64,000 nucleotides of DNA from Jeongeupia sp. USM3. Lineage in GTDB: Bacteria; Pseudomonadota; Gammaproteobacteria; Burkholderiales; Chitinibacteraceae. The notes beneath the pieces are model-generated. The model was not told the DNA's origin, did not search any database, and saw only the letters and a list, made by a program, of their open reading frames with translations. How positions within the stretch are numbered: the stretch's first letter is position 1; each line of letters starts with the position of its first letter. A program made the position numbers and the translations under genes. The stretch spans positions 3,224,001-3,288,000 of the forward strand of contig NZ_CP017668.1 in the NCBI RefSeq assembly GCF_001808185.1. The letters run 5' to 3'. This document shows positions 1-8,092 of the stretch, piece by piece.

Positions 1-802
1 CGGCGAACTCGCCCTTGGCCCAGTCGCCGAACACGGCCATCGCCGCGCGGCCTTCGATGACGTCGGCGGCGACCTGATGCCACTCGCGCCCCGGGCCGGT
101 GGCGTTGGTATAGGGCTTGAGTCTTTTGAACAGCTCCAGCGCCCGGACGAAGCGCGGGTCGCGGGTCGCGCCGGCGACCGGTGTGACGAAGACCTGCCGG
201 TGAATGTCGCTGCCGGCCTCGGCCAGGATGACGGCTTCGAGCAACGTTGCCAGTTGCCAGTTCTGCTGGCCGAGGGCAAGCGGCACGATCCCGGCATGCC
301 GCAGCTTGTCGGCGAGCGGAAAGAACGCCTTCCAGCTTTGCGGCGGCGTGGCGCCGACACGCTGCAGGACGGCGGCGTTGCTCCAGAGCATGTTGACCCG
401 TGCGAGTCCCAGCGGCACGGCCACGTAGCGGTCGTCGACCTTCAGCATGGCGTCGAGCACCGGCGGCAGGATGCCGGACCATGCCTGCTCGTCGGCAACG
501 TCGCTGATGTCGCCAAGCAGCCCCTGCCGGTGCCATTCCTGCCACTGGGTCCCGCCGGTCATTGCGGCGGTGGGCAGGTTGTCCGAGCGGGCACGGGTGC
601 GCAGCACGCCGAGCGCGTTCTCGCCGCCGCCGCCGACAACGCTGAAATCGTTCCAGCGGTAGCCGGCAGCGTTGACGCGCTGCTTGAGCTCCAGCAGCGC
701 GCGCGTCTCGCCGGGCGAGGTCCACCAGTGCAGCACCTCGATGTCGGCCGCCTGCGCGTTCAGCGCGGCGGCCAGGGCGGCGATTGCGGCGCGGGTCTTC
801 AT
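1..802 (-). CDS. ABC transporter extracellular solute-binding protein, carbohydrate type (3' end outside window)
   Basis: Read on the minus strand from the ATG at 802-800, this frame stays open to the left edge (267 residues visible, no stop). It begins with a short signal peptide (MKTRAAIAALAAALNAQAA) followed by IEVLHWWTSPGE, the usual start of a mature sugar-binding protein of the MalE/UgpB type. Further in are NMLWSNAAVL, PPQSWKAFFPLADKL and MAVFGDWAKGEF, also typical of the family. It would capture a sugar in the periplasm for an ABC permease not seen here. Its ATG overlaps the ftsK stop (ATGA), implying translational coupling. The ligand cannot be told from sequence. Confidence 0.85.
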   Translation of the reverse strand, partial: MKTRAAIAALAAALNAQAADIEVLHWWTSPGETRALLELKQRVNAAGYRWNDFSVVGGGGENALGVLRTRARSDNLPTAAMTGGTQWQEWHRQGLLGDISDVADEQAWSGILPPVLDAMLKVDDRYVAVPLGLARVNMLWSNAAVLQRVGATPPQSWKAFFPLADKLRHAGIVPLALGQQNWQLATLLEAVILAEAGSDIHRQVFVTPVAGATRDPRFVRALELFKRLKPYTNATGPGREWHQVAADVIEGRAAMAVFGDWAKGEFA

Positions 803-3153
803 TCGGCCGGTGGTGCGAGCACCGTGCGGTTGCCGTTGGTTTCCATCGGGCTGACGAGGCCGGCGGCTTCCATGCTCTCGATCAGCCGCGCGGCGCGGTT
901 GTAGCCGATGCGCAGCTGGCGCTGGACCGACGAGATCGATGCACGGCGCGACTTGATCACGAAGGCCACGGCCTCGTCGTACAGCGGGTCGGCTTCCGGA
1001 TCGGCATTGCCGCTGCCTTCCCACGGTGCCCCGCCGGCGGCTTCGGCTTCGAAGCCGCCGTTGAGCACGCCGTCGATGTAGTCGGGCTCGCCGGTACTCT
1101 TCAGGTATTCGACCACCTTGTGCACCTCGTCGTCGGCGACGAAGGCGCCGTGGACGCGCTGCGGATAGCCGGTGCCCGGCGGCAGGAACAGCATGTCGCC
1201 CTGGCCCAAGAGCGCCTCGGCGCCCATCTGGTCGAGGATGGTGCGGCTGTCGATCTTGCTCGACACCTGGAACGCCAGCCGGGTCGGGATGTTGGCCTTG
1301 ATCAGCCCGGTGATCACGTCGACCGACGGCCGCTGGGTCGCGAGGATCAGGTGGATGCCGGCGGCGCGGGCCTTCTGCGCCAGCCGGGCGATCAGCTCCT
1401 CGATCTTCTTGCCGGCGACCATCATCAGGTCGGCGAACTCGTCGACGACGACGACGATGAAGGGCAGGTGCTCGACCGGCTCCGGGTTGTCCGGGGTCAA
1501 GGTGAATGGGTTGGTCAGTTTCTGGCCGGCCTTCTCGGCTTCCTTGACCTTCTGGTTGAAGCCGGCGAGGTTGCGCACGCCGAAATGGCTCATCAGCCGG
1601 TAGCGTTTCTCCATCTCGGCCACGCACCAGTTCAGCGCGTTGGCGGCGAGCTTCATGTCGGTGACGACCGGCGCCAAGAGGTGCGGGATGCCGTCGTAGA
1701 CCGACAGCTCGAGCATCTTCGGGTCGACCATGATGAAGCGGACTTCTTCCGGCGTTGCCTTGTACAGCAGCGAGAGAATCATCGCGTTGACGCCAACCGA
1801 CTTGCCCGAGCCGGTGGTGCCGGCGACGAGCATGTGCGGCGCCTTGGCGAGATCGGTGACGCTCGGCTTGCCGGTGATGTCCTTGCCCAGCGCCATCGTC
1901 AGCTTCGAATGCATGCCGTGGAAGGCTTCGGACGACAGGATTTCCGACAGCCGGATCATCTGCCGCTTCGGGTTCGGCAGCTCGAGCCCCATGCAGGTCT
2001 TGCCGGGGATGGTCTCGACGACGCGGATGCTGACAAGGCCGAGCGCGCGCGCCAGGTCCTTCATCAGGTTGACGATCTGCGCGCCCTTGACGCCGACCGC
2101 CGGCTCGATCTCGTAGCGGGTGATCACCGGGCCCGGGTAGGCGGCGATGACCTTGACCTCGACATTGAACTCGGCGAGTTTCCGCTCGATCAGCCGCGAG
2201 GTGAATTCGAGCGTGTCGTTGCTGATGCTTTCCTGCGCGGTCGGCACCGGCGCAAGCAGGCTCAGCGCCGGCAGGCCGCCGGCGACCGGTGCCGGAAGGT
2301 CGTCGAAGCCGAACAGCGTCGGCTGGACCGTCTTCTTCTGCTGTGCTTCGGCTTCCTTCTCGGCGGCCTTGATCACCGCCTTGGCGACCGGGACCTCGAT
2401 CTGCGGCGTTTCGATCTTCAGCGGCGCCTTGTCTCCCTGTTTCTTTTTCTCGCTGCTGACCTTCTCTTCGCGCAGCACCGACGCCTGACGGCCGATACGG
2501 CGGTCCTGCGCGGCCTGCCAGGTGTCGACGCATTTGAAACCCAGCCATTCGATGCCGGTGCCGAGCCTTTCCATCAGCGCCAGCCATGACAGACCGGTGA
2601 ACAGCGAAACGCCGAGCGCCCAGACGACGAACAGGGTCAGCGTGGCGCCGGCGAAGCCGAGGGCCCGGTACAGCCAGCCGCCGAGCGCCACGCCGACGAT
2701 GCCGCCGTGCGCCAGCGGCAGGTCGATGTCGAGCGTGTGCAGGCGGAGCGCCTCGAGGCTGCTGCTTGCCAGCAGGATCATGAAGAAACCGGTGCACGCG
2801 AGCAGTACGACCGGCCGGGACGAATCGTTGACGTGGTCGATCCGCCGGTAGCCCCACAGGATGGCGGCGAGGCAGAACGCGATCCACCACCACGCCGAGA
2901 GGCCGAATGCCGAGAGCAGGATGTCGGCGACCCAGGCGCCGACGCTGCCGCCACGGTTCTGCACCGCCGCCTGTGTCGCGCTGTGCGACCAGCCCGGGTC
3001 GGCGCGGTGGTAGCTGCCGAGCGCGAGCACCAGGTAGACGACGATGGCGACCAGCAGCAGCCACCACGACTCGCGCAGCACGCTGGCGAACTGCGGCGGC
3101 AAGGCGGTGCGGGTCGACGCCTTGGCGATGTTTTTCTTGCGGAAAATGGCCAT
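799..3153 (-). CDS. ftsK: DNA translocase FtsK
   Basis: This 784-residue protein pumps chromosome termini through the division septum and activates XerCD at dif. About four to five hydrophobic N-terminal segments (residues 25-220) anchor it in the membrane. A Lys/Glu-rich linker follows. The motor has Walker A GTTGSGKS (near residue 447), Walker B VVVVDEFADLMM and the RecA-like fold. The C-terminus is a winged-helix gamma domain (SISSVQRQLRIGYNRAARLIE) that reads KOPS-type DNA. Length is typical of the shorter betaproteobacterial FtsK. A solute-binding protein gene follows with a 4-nt overlap. Confidence 0.97.
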   Translation of the reverse strand: MAIFRKKNIAKASTRTALPPQFASVLRESWWLLLVAIVVYLVLALGSYHRADPGWSHSATQAAVQNRGGSVGAWVADILLSAFGLSAWWWIAFCLAAILWGYRRIDHVNDSSRPVVLLACTGFFMILLASSSLEALRLHTLDIDLPLAHGGIVGVALGGWLYRALGFAGATLTLFVVWALGVSLFTGLSWLALMERLGTGIEWLGFKCVDTWQAAQDRRIGRQASVLREEKVSSEKKKQGDKAPLKIETPQIEVPVAKAVIKAAEKEAEAQQKKTVQPTLFGFDDLPAPVAGGLPALSLLAPVPTAQESISNDTLEFTSRLIERKLAEFNVEVKVIAAYPGPVITRYEIEPAVGVKGAQIVNLMKDLARALGLVSIRVVETIPGKTCMGLELPNPKRQMIRLSEILSSEAFHGMHSKLTMALGKDITGKPSVTDLAKAPHMLVAGTTGSGKSVGVNAMILSLLYKATPEEVRFIMVDPKMLELSVYDGIPHLLAPVVTDMKLAANALNWCVAEMEKRYRLMSHFGVRNLAGFNQKVKEAEKAGQKLTNPFTLTPDNPEPVEHLPFIVVVVDEFADLMMVAGKKIEELIARLAQKARAAGIHLILATQRPSVDVITGLIKANIPTRLAFQVSSKIDSRTILDQMGAEALLGQGDMLFLPPGTGYPQRVHGAFVADDEVHKVVEYLKSTGEPDYIDGVLNGGFEAEAAGGAPWEGSGNADPEADPLYDEAVAFVIKSRRASISSVQRQLRIGYNRAARLIESMEAAGLVSPMETNGNRTVLAPPAE

Positions 3154-3233
3154 GTCGCAACGATGGAAAGCGGTTCAGTCGGCGATTATAAGCGCTTCGC
3201 CGCTACGCAGGGCGCGATGACGACGGGCTGTGT

Positions 3234-3977
3234 TCATTCGAGATGGCGGCGTTGCCACTCGAGATAGCAGGCATGGACGTGGCGGGTGTAAGCATCGCGA
3301 TCGGTGAAGTCGGCCGGGTCGAACGCGTCGTAGACGTGGTAGTTGGCGCGCCGGTTCGGCGCACGGGCGATCTGGATCAGCATCTGCGGCAGCGTCTGCC
3401 CCTCCCAGGCGAATGCGGCCTGTGCCTCGTAGTGCACGAAGACCGGGACGACGGGGATGCCGGTTTCGAGCGAGATCGTGAACGCGCCGTAGTGGAAGCG
3501 TTCGGCGAGGCGCCGGCCCTTGCAGCCGCCTTCGGGGTAGATCGCGATATTGCGGCCGTTGCGGGCCGCCTCGGTCATCGCGACCAGCGCGCCCTGGCGC
3601 GAGTCCTTGCTTTCGCGCTTGACGAAAACCGTTCCGGCTACGGCGGCGATCCGGCCGACGAACCACCAGTCGCGGACCTCGATCTTGGCCAGGTTGACGA
3701 CGTCGAACAGCGCCGGGATGCCGACGAGTTCGAGCGCCGACGGGTGGTTGGCGATCAGGATGAAATGCTCGGGCAGCGGCCGGGCCTGATGCTGATGAAG
3801 CCGCAGGTCGACGTCGAGCGCCCGGACGAAGCAGCTGCACCAGCGGCGAAACAGCCGCGGATATCCGCCGGCCAGCCACGATCGGGGCAGCAGGCCGAGC
3901 AGCAGCAGGGCCAGCGTGAACAGCGCCAGATCGAGCCAGGCCAGCCCGCGGAGCGACAGATGAAGCAGCCAGCGCAT
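3234..3977 (-). CDS. 1-acyl-sn-glycerol-3-phosphate acyltransferase family protein (PlsC-like)
   Basis: A 247-residue membrane acyltransferase probably acting on lysophospholipids at the inner membrane. It has a hydrophobic N-terminal helix (residues 12-30), block I NHPSALELVG, and block III IYPEGGCKGRRL. Both blocks vary from the usual HX4D and EGTRS: here the spacing gives HX4E and GGCKG. The start at 3977 (MRWLLHLS) is preferred over an upstream in-frame ATG because GGAGG lies 5-6 nt ahead of it. It reads toward ftsK with an 80-bp gap. Confidence 0.8.
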   Translation of the reverse strand: MRWLLHLSLRGLAWLDLALFTLALLLLGLLPRSWLAGGYPRLFRRWCSCFVRALDVDLRLHQHQARPLPEHFILIANHPSALELVGIPALFDVVNLAKIEVRDWWFVGRIAAVAGTVFVKRESKDSRQGALVAMTEAARNGRNIAIYPEGGCKGRRLAERFHYGAFTISLETGIPVVPVFVHYEAQAAFAWEGQTLPQMLIQIARAPNRRANYHVYDAFDPADFTDRDAYTRHVHACYLEWQRRHLE

Positions 3978-4019
3978 ATGGCCTCCGGAGTCCTGCTTCC
4001 GGTTTAGCGCAGCCGACAA

Positions 4020-4125
4020 AATCCTGCTGGCGGCGTTGTGCTCGCTTGCAGTACCGATCGTACCGTTGTGGCCGAAGGGAGTCCCTGTGGGACTTTTCGG
4101 ACCCTAAAGGGCCCCTGGGGCATTC
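4020..4125 (+). repeat. Dispersed intergenic repeat family A, copy 1
   Basis: Non-coding stretch between the plsC-like gene and motC. It begins AATCCTGCTGGCGGCG and continues through paired GTAC motifs, GTTGTGGCCG, and a short hairpin AGTCCC-TGT-GGGACT. The reverse complement of 32427-32517 is clearly related along the whole length, and the first 29 bases after AATCCT match 47862-47890 at 26 positions. It behaves like a REP-type or MITE-like intergenic element; no protein is encoded. Confidence 0.6.
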
Positions 4126-4180
4126 GCTGCTTGGCCTTGCATGGCTCCCGCCGACGCGCGGCAAGTCCCCGAACTGGCGC

Positions 4181-4924
4181 TCAGCCCCGCAGGTAGCCGG
4201 CGAGCTTGTTCTCGTAGAGCCGCGGGTTCTCGCCGCAGGCGATCGCGACCAGGCCTTCGAGCAGCATCTCGCGATGGACGACTTCGCTGTGGATGTGGCG
4301 CTTGAGCTTGCCGGCGATCGGCAGGAAAACGAGGTTGGCGATGCCGACGCCGTAGATCGTCGCGACAAAGGCGACGGCGATGCCGGCGCCGAGCTTGGAC
4401 GGATCGGACAGGTTCTCCATCACGTGGATCAGCCCGAGCACCGCGCCGAGAATCCCCAGCGTCGGCGCGTAGCCGCCTGCGGCTTCCCAGATCTTGGCGG
4501 CGGCCTTGGCGCTGGCCTCGTACGCGTCGATGTCGAGCTCGAATGCGCGGCGGATCATCTCGGGCTCGGCGCCGTCGACGAGCATCTGCAGTCCGCGTTT
4601 GACGAACGGATCCTTCTCGGCGTTCATCACGTTCTCGAGCGCCAAGAGGCCGCCGCGGCGCGACTGGTGGCCCCAGTTGACCAGCGTGGCCAGCAGCTTG
4701 CGGTTGTCGTGCTGCGGCGGTACGAACACCCAGCGCAGCATCTTCATCCCGGCGACGAAGTCGCTCATCCGGCTCTGCAGCATCACCGCACCGGCAGTAC
4801 CGCCGATCACGATCAGGAAGGCCGTCAGCTGCAGCAGCGAGCCGAGATGGCCGCCCTCGAGCCACTGGCCGAGCAGGATGGCGGTCAGGCCGATGGCGAG
4901 GCCGAGGATGCTGATCTTGTCCAT
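4181..4924 (-). CDS. motC: Flagellar motor stator protein MotC (MotA family)
   Basis: A 247-residue MotA/PomA-type stator subunit. It has N-terminal membrane segments (residues 4-22, 30-50), a cytoplasmic loop containing GGLLALENVMNAEKDPFVKRG (the region of the rotor-contacting Arg and Glu), and a C-terminal pair of membrane helices (residues 150-210). The stator uses ion flow to turn the flagellar rotor. It starts directly after the fliA stop. The usual partner motD does not follow; a repeat and an acyltransferase gene come next, so the B-type subunit must lie elsewhere. Confidence 0.9.
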   Translation of the reverse strand: MDKISILGLAIGLTAILLGQWLEGGHLGSLLQLTAFLIVIGGTAGAVMLQSRMSDFVAGMKMLRWVFVPPQHDNRKLLATLVNWGHQSRRGGLLALENVMNAEKDPFVKRGLQMLVDGAEPEMIRRAFELDIDAYEASAKAAAKIWEAAGGYAPTLGILGAVLGLIHVMENLSDPSKLGAGIAVAFVATIYGVGIANLVFLPIAGKLKRHIHSEVVHREMLLEGLVAIACGENPRLYENKLAGYLRG

Positions 4925-5671
4925 TTATCTGGCAGTCCAGTCGGTCAGGCGGGTGCGCAGCCGCGCAACGGCCTGGCTGTGCAGCTGGCAGACGCGCGAT
5001 TCGGAAACACCGAGCACGGCGCCGATTTCCTTGAGGTTGAGTTCTTCGTCGTAGTACAGCGCCATCAGCAGTTTTTCGCGTTCGGGCAGTTGCGCTATCC
5101 CTTCGATCAGCCGGGCGCGGAAGTGGCTGTCGTCGAGCTGCGCCAGCGGATCGGCGTCCCGGTCGGCGGCGATCGTGTCGAGCAGCGAGCCGTCGTCGTC
5201 GTGGCCGGCATGGTCGTCGAAATGGATCAACTGATGGCCGCGTGCGTCGCCGAGCATGTCCTGATAGTCGGCCAGCGGCAGGTCGAGCGCCTTGGCGACC
5301 TCGGCTTCGCTCGGCGCGCGCCCGAGCGTGTGTTCGAGTTTGTGGATTGCCGCATCGATGCCACGCAGATTGCGCCGCGCCTGGCGCGGCAGCCAGTCGG
5401 CGTTGCGCAGCTCGTCGAGCATGGCGCCGCGGATACGCTGTGATGCAAAGGTATCGAACTGGACGCCGGCGCCCGGATCGAAGTTGCGCGCCGCATCCAT
5501 CAGCCCGATCAGGCCGACCTGGATCAGATCCTCGACGTCGACGCTGGCCGGCAGCCGCGCGATCAGGTGGTAGGCGATCTTCTTGACCAGCGGCGTCGAG
5601 CGCGCAAGCAGCTCCGCATCGCTGTCGGAGCGGGTGTCACGGTAAAGCTTGAGGGCGCGTTTATTGGGCAT
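4925..5671 (-). CDS. fliA: RNA polymerase sigma factor for flagellar operon, FliA (sigma-28)
   Basis: A 248-residue sigma factor. Region 2 contains VEDLIQVGLIGLMDAARNFD and FDTFASQRIRGAMLDELR; region 4 ends with LNLKEIGAVLGVSESRVCQLHSQA, the DNA-binding helix-turn-helix reading sigma-28 -35 elements. It transcribes late flagellar, motor and chemotaxis genes. A matching promoter (GCCGATAA) precedes the chemoreceptor gene at 57097-58710. It is followed at once by motC and preceded, 30 bp away, by the lipoprotein gene of the MCE transport set. Confidence 0.97.
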   Translation of the reverse strand: MPNKRALKLYRDTRSDSDAELLARSTPLVKKIAYHLIARLPASVDVEDLIQVGLIGLMDAARNFDPGAGVQFDTFASQRIRGAMLDELRNADWLPRQARRNLRGIDAAIHKLEHTLGRAPSEAEVAKALDLPLADYQDMLGDARGHQLIHFDDHAGHDDDGSLLDTIAADRDADPLAQLDDSHFRARLIEGIAQLPEREKLLMALYYDEELNLKEIGAVLGVSESRVCQLHSQAVARLRTRLTDWTAR

Positions 5672-5701
5672 GGATCTTGGCGGAACGGGTGCCGGGCCAG
5701 T

Positions 5702-6283
5702 TTACCGCAACGCGGCCCGGCTTTCGCCCGCCAGCGCCGTTTCCAGTTGGGAAAGCGCATCAGCGAGCGCGGCGTTGCTCGCCGCGGCCAGGCCGTCGCT
5801 GCTGACCGGTGCGACCCTGGCCCTGCCGGTGATCACGAGCGCCCGGCCGGCTTCACCCGGACTGCCGAGGTCGAGCCGCAGTTCGATGACGGCGGTGGCT
5901 GGCTGCTCCGGGCGCAGGTCGAAATACAGCGCGGCGACCCGGCCGGTGACGACATGGCGGGCGGCCTGCCGGTCGAGCGTCGGTGTCGCGCCGGCCGCGG
6001 TCAGCCAGGCCGCCAGCCGGCGGTCGATCAGCCGGCCCGGGGCGGACAGGTAACCGCGATACGGGTCGACGACGAAGCGCTGTGCGGCTTCGCGATAGAC
6101 GAAACCGCGCTGCCCGAACGGCTCGTCGACGGTCAGCGGGGCCGCATAGACGGTGCCGGACAGGCTGGCCTGGCCTGCCGGGCGCTCGCTGGTGAGCAGG
6201 TAGTTGAATTCGCTGGTCGGCCGGCTGCCGCCGGCGCAGCCGGCGATCAACAGGCTGGCGATGATGATCAGAAGGGGGCGCAT
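5702..6283 (-). CDS. ABC-type transport auxiliary lipoprotein (PqiC/DUF330-like)
   Basis: A 193-residue outer-membrane lipoprotein with lipobox LIAGC (Cys15) after a short signal peptide. It is the usual fourth partner of MCE lipid-transport systems, like PqiC with PqiAB, and probably forms the outer-membrane end of the lipid path. The start at 6283 (MRPLLIII) is chosen because it gives a proper lipoprotein signal and has GAGG upstream. It lies 8 nt after the MCE gene stop and 30 nt before fliA. Confidence 0.85.
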   Translation of the reverse strand: MRPLLIIIASLLIAGCAGGSRPTSEFNYLLTSERPAGQASLSGTVYAAPLTVDEPFGQRGFVYREAAQRFVVDPYRGYLSAPGRLIDRRLAAWLTAAGATPTLDRQAARHVVTGRVAALYFDLRPEQPATAVIELRLDLGSPGEAGRALVITGRARVAPVSSDGLAAASNAALADALSQLETALAGESRAALR

Positions 6284-6291
6284 GGCGTGCC

Positions 6292-7341
6292 TCAGCGTTT
6301 CGGCAGGGAATAGGGCGCCGGCGGTTCGGAGAACAGCAGCGATGACGGATTGGCGCGGATGTCGTGCAGCAGCGCGTCGAGCTCGGCGCTGCCGCGGTCG
6401 AGGTTGTCGAGCGTGCTGCCGAGCGCTGCATGGCGTTCGGCGAGCAGCCGGTCGACCTCGCCGAGCGACTGGTTGAGCCGGTTCAGCGACGACCCCCATG
6501 CCGGGTTGGCGAGCAGCGCATTGGCCGATTTCAGCGTTGCGTGCAGCTCGGCCGGTGCGCTGGCGAGCGCCGGGTCGGCGAGCAGGGCGCCGAGCCGCGC
6601 ATTGTTCTGCCGCAACTCGCGCACCAGGGCCAGCGTCTCGTCGCCGATCGGCTTCAACTGCATCGCCGCCAGCTGTTCGGTGGCCTGTTGCGTATTGCGG
6701 CCGATTTCCTCGAGCGGCAGTGCGTTCAGCTTGCTGTCGACGGTGTCGGCGGCCTGCTCGACCTTGTCGACCATGGTCTGCAGGTCGAGCTTGGCGAGCT
6801 TGTCGGCGATGCTTTGCGTCGCGTTCAGCAACTGGCCGACGGTGCTGCGCGCCGACGGCACGTAGAGCGCCGTCGGCTTCCAGTTGATCGGCAGGATCGG
6901 GCTGGGCTTGCCCTCGACATAGTCGATCTCGATGTAGTTGGCACCGGTCAGGCCCTGCGGCGCGATGCGAACGCGCAGGCCACGGGCGATTTCGCCGTTC
7001 AGTGCGGCCTGGTTCAGCGTGGCCGCGGCGCGCGGCCCGAGTGTTTCGGGGTTCAGTTGCATTTCGATCAGCACGTAGTGATGGCGCCAGCCGCTGGTGG
7101 CGGCCTCGGGATACTTGCTCGCGGTGAAGCCGATCTTGCTGACCTCGCCGATCGCGACGCCGCGGTAGCGGACCGACGAACCGATGTCGAGACCCTTGAC
7201 CGACTCGTTGAAGTACGTCTCCATCACCGGCGCGGTCGAGAACCAGCGGCCGGCACCGAAGGCGATCAGCAGCACCAGCGTCAGCGCCAGCGCCAGCGTG
7301 ACGAACAGGCCGAGGCGGATATGGCTTTGTCGTGGGGTCAT
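6292..7341 (-). CDS. MCE domain protein, MlaD/PqiB-like periplasmic lipid-binding subunit
   Basis: A 349-residue protein with one N-terminal membrane helix (residues 10-30), a single MCE domain (about residues 38-120; YFNESVKGLDIGSSVRYRGV, GEVSKIGF, RIAPQGLTGANYIEIDY), and a long helical, partly coiled-coil tail. MCE proteins form hexameric rings carrying phospholipids across the periplasm. Its ATG overlaps the stop of the ATPase gene. The final part is Pro-rich (PPAPYSLPKR). Confidence 0.9.
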   Translation of the reverse strand: MTPRQSHIRLGLFVTLALALTLVLLIAFGAGRWFSTAPVMETYFNESVKGLDIGSSVRYRGVAIGEVSKIGFTASKYPEAATSGWRHHYVLIEMQLNPETLGPRAAATLNQAALNGEIARGLRVRIAPQGLTGANYIEIDYVEGKPSPILPINWKPTALYVPSARSTVGQLLNATQSIADKLAKLDLQTMVDKVEQAADTVDSKLNALPLEEIGRNTQQATEQLAAMQLKPIGDETLALVRELRQNNARLGALLADPALASAPAELHATLKSANALLANPAWGSSLNRLNQSLGEVDRLLAERHAALGSTLDNLDRGSAELDALLHDIRANPSSLLFSEPPAPYSLPKR

Positions 7342-8090
7342 GCGGCCACCTTGCGATGAAAGAAGCGCTGGACGCGTTCGTCCGGCGAATGGTTGGCGAG
7401 CTCGGCCGGCGGGCCGCTCGCGATCACGCCGCGGACGCTGGCGTCGAGCATCAGCGCGGTATCGGCGATCGCCATGATGCTCGCGAGTTCATGGGTGACG
7501 ACGACGAAGGTCAGGCCGAGGCTGTGCGAGAGCTGGAGGATCAGCGCGTCGAGCTCGGCACCGGTGACCGGATCAAGCCCGGCCGACGGTTCATCGAGGA
7601 AGACGATCTCGGGGTCGAGCGCGATCGCGCGGGCGATCGCAACGCGCTTCTGCATCCCGCCCGACAGCGACGCCGGCACGTAGTCGGCGAACTTCTCGAG
7701 CCCGACGAGGCGCAGCTTGAGCCGGGCGACCAGTTCGACCGCGGCGGTGTCGAGCGCCGTGTGCTCGGACAGCGGCAGCATCACGTTCTCGAGCACGGAG
7801 AGCGAGCCGAACAGCGCGCCGGACTGGTAGGCGACGCCGAAACGCTTGTACAGCGCCAGCCGTGCCGCGCCGTCGAGTGCGGTCAGCTCCTCGCCGGCGA
7901 GCCAGATCCGTCCCGACATCGGCCGGTACAGGCCGATCAGGTTCTTCAGCAACGTCGACTTGCCGCAGCCCGATCCGCCGAGGATGACGAAGACTTCGCC
8001 GCGTTCGACCTCGAACGACACGTCGTCGAGGATCACCTTGTCGTCGTAACCGCAGACGAGGTGTTCGGCGCGGATGATCGGATCGCTCAT
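7338..8090 (-). CDS. ABC transporter ATP-binding protein, MlaF-like
   Basis: A 250-residue ATPase of the Mla/MCE type with Walker A GGSGCGKS, Q-loop region GVAYQSGALFGSLSVLENV, signature LSGGMQKR and Walker B IVFLDEP. It powers lipid movement through the adjacent permease. The start at 8090 (MSDPII) is preferred over the ATG at 8099 because GGA sits 8 nt upstream and the gene then begins 2 nt after the permease stop. Four genes in a row are coupled by overlaps or tiny gaps. Confidence 0.92.
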   Translation of the reverse strand: MSDPIIRAEHLVCGYDDKVILDDVSFEVERGEVFVILGGSGCGKSTLLKNLIGLYRPMSGRIWLAGEELTALDGAARLALYKRFGVAYQSGALFGSLSVLENVMLPLSEHTALDTAAVELVARLKLRLVGLEKFADYVPASLSGGMQKRVAIARAIALDPEIVFLDEPSAGLDPVTGAELDALILQLSHSLGLTFVVVTHELASIMAIADTALMLDASVRGVIASGPPAELANHSPDERVQRFFHRKVAA

Positions 8091-8092
8091 TG

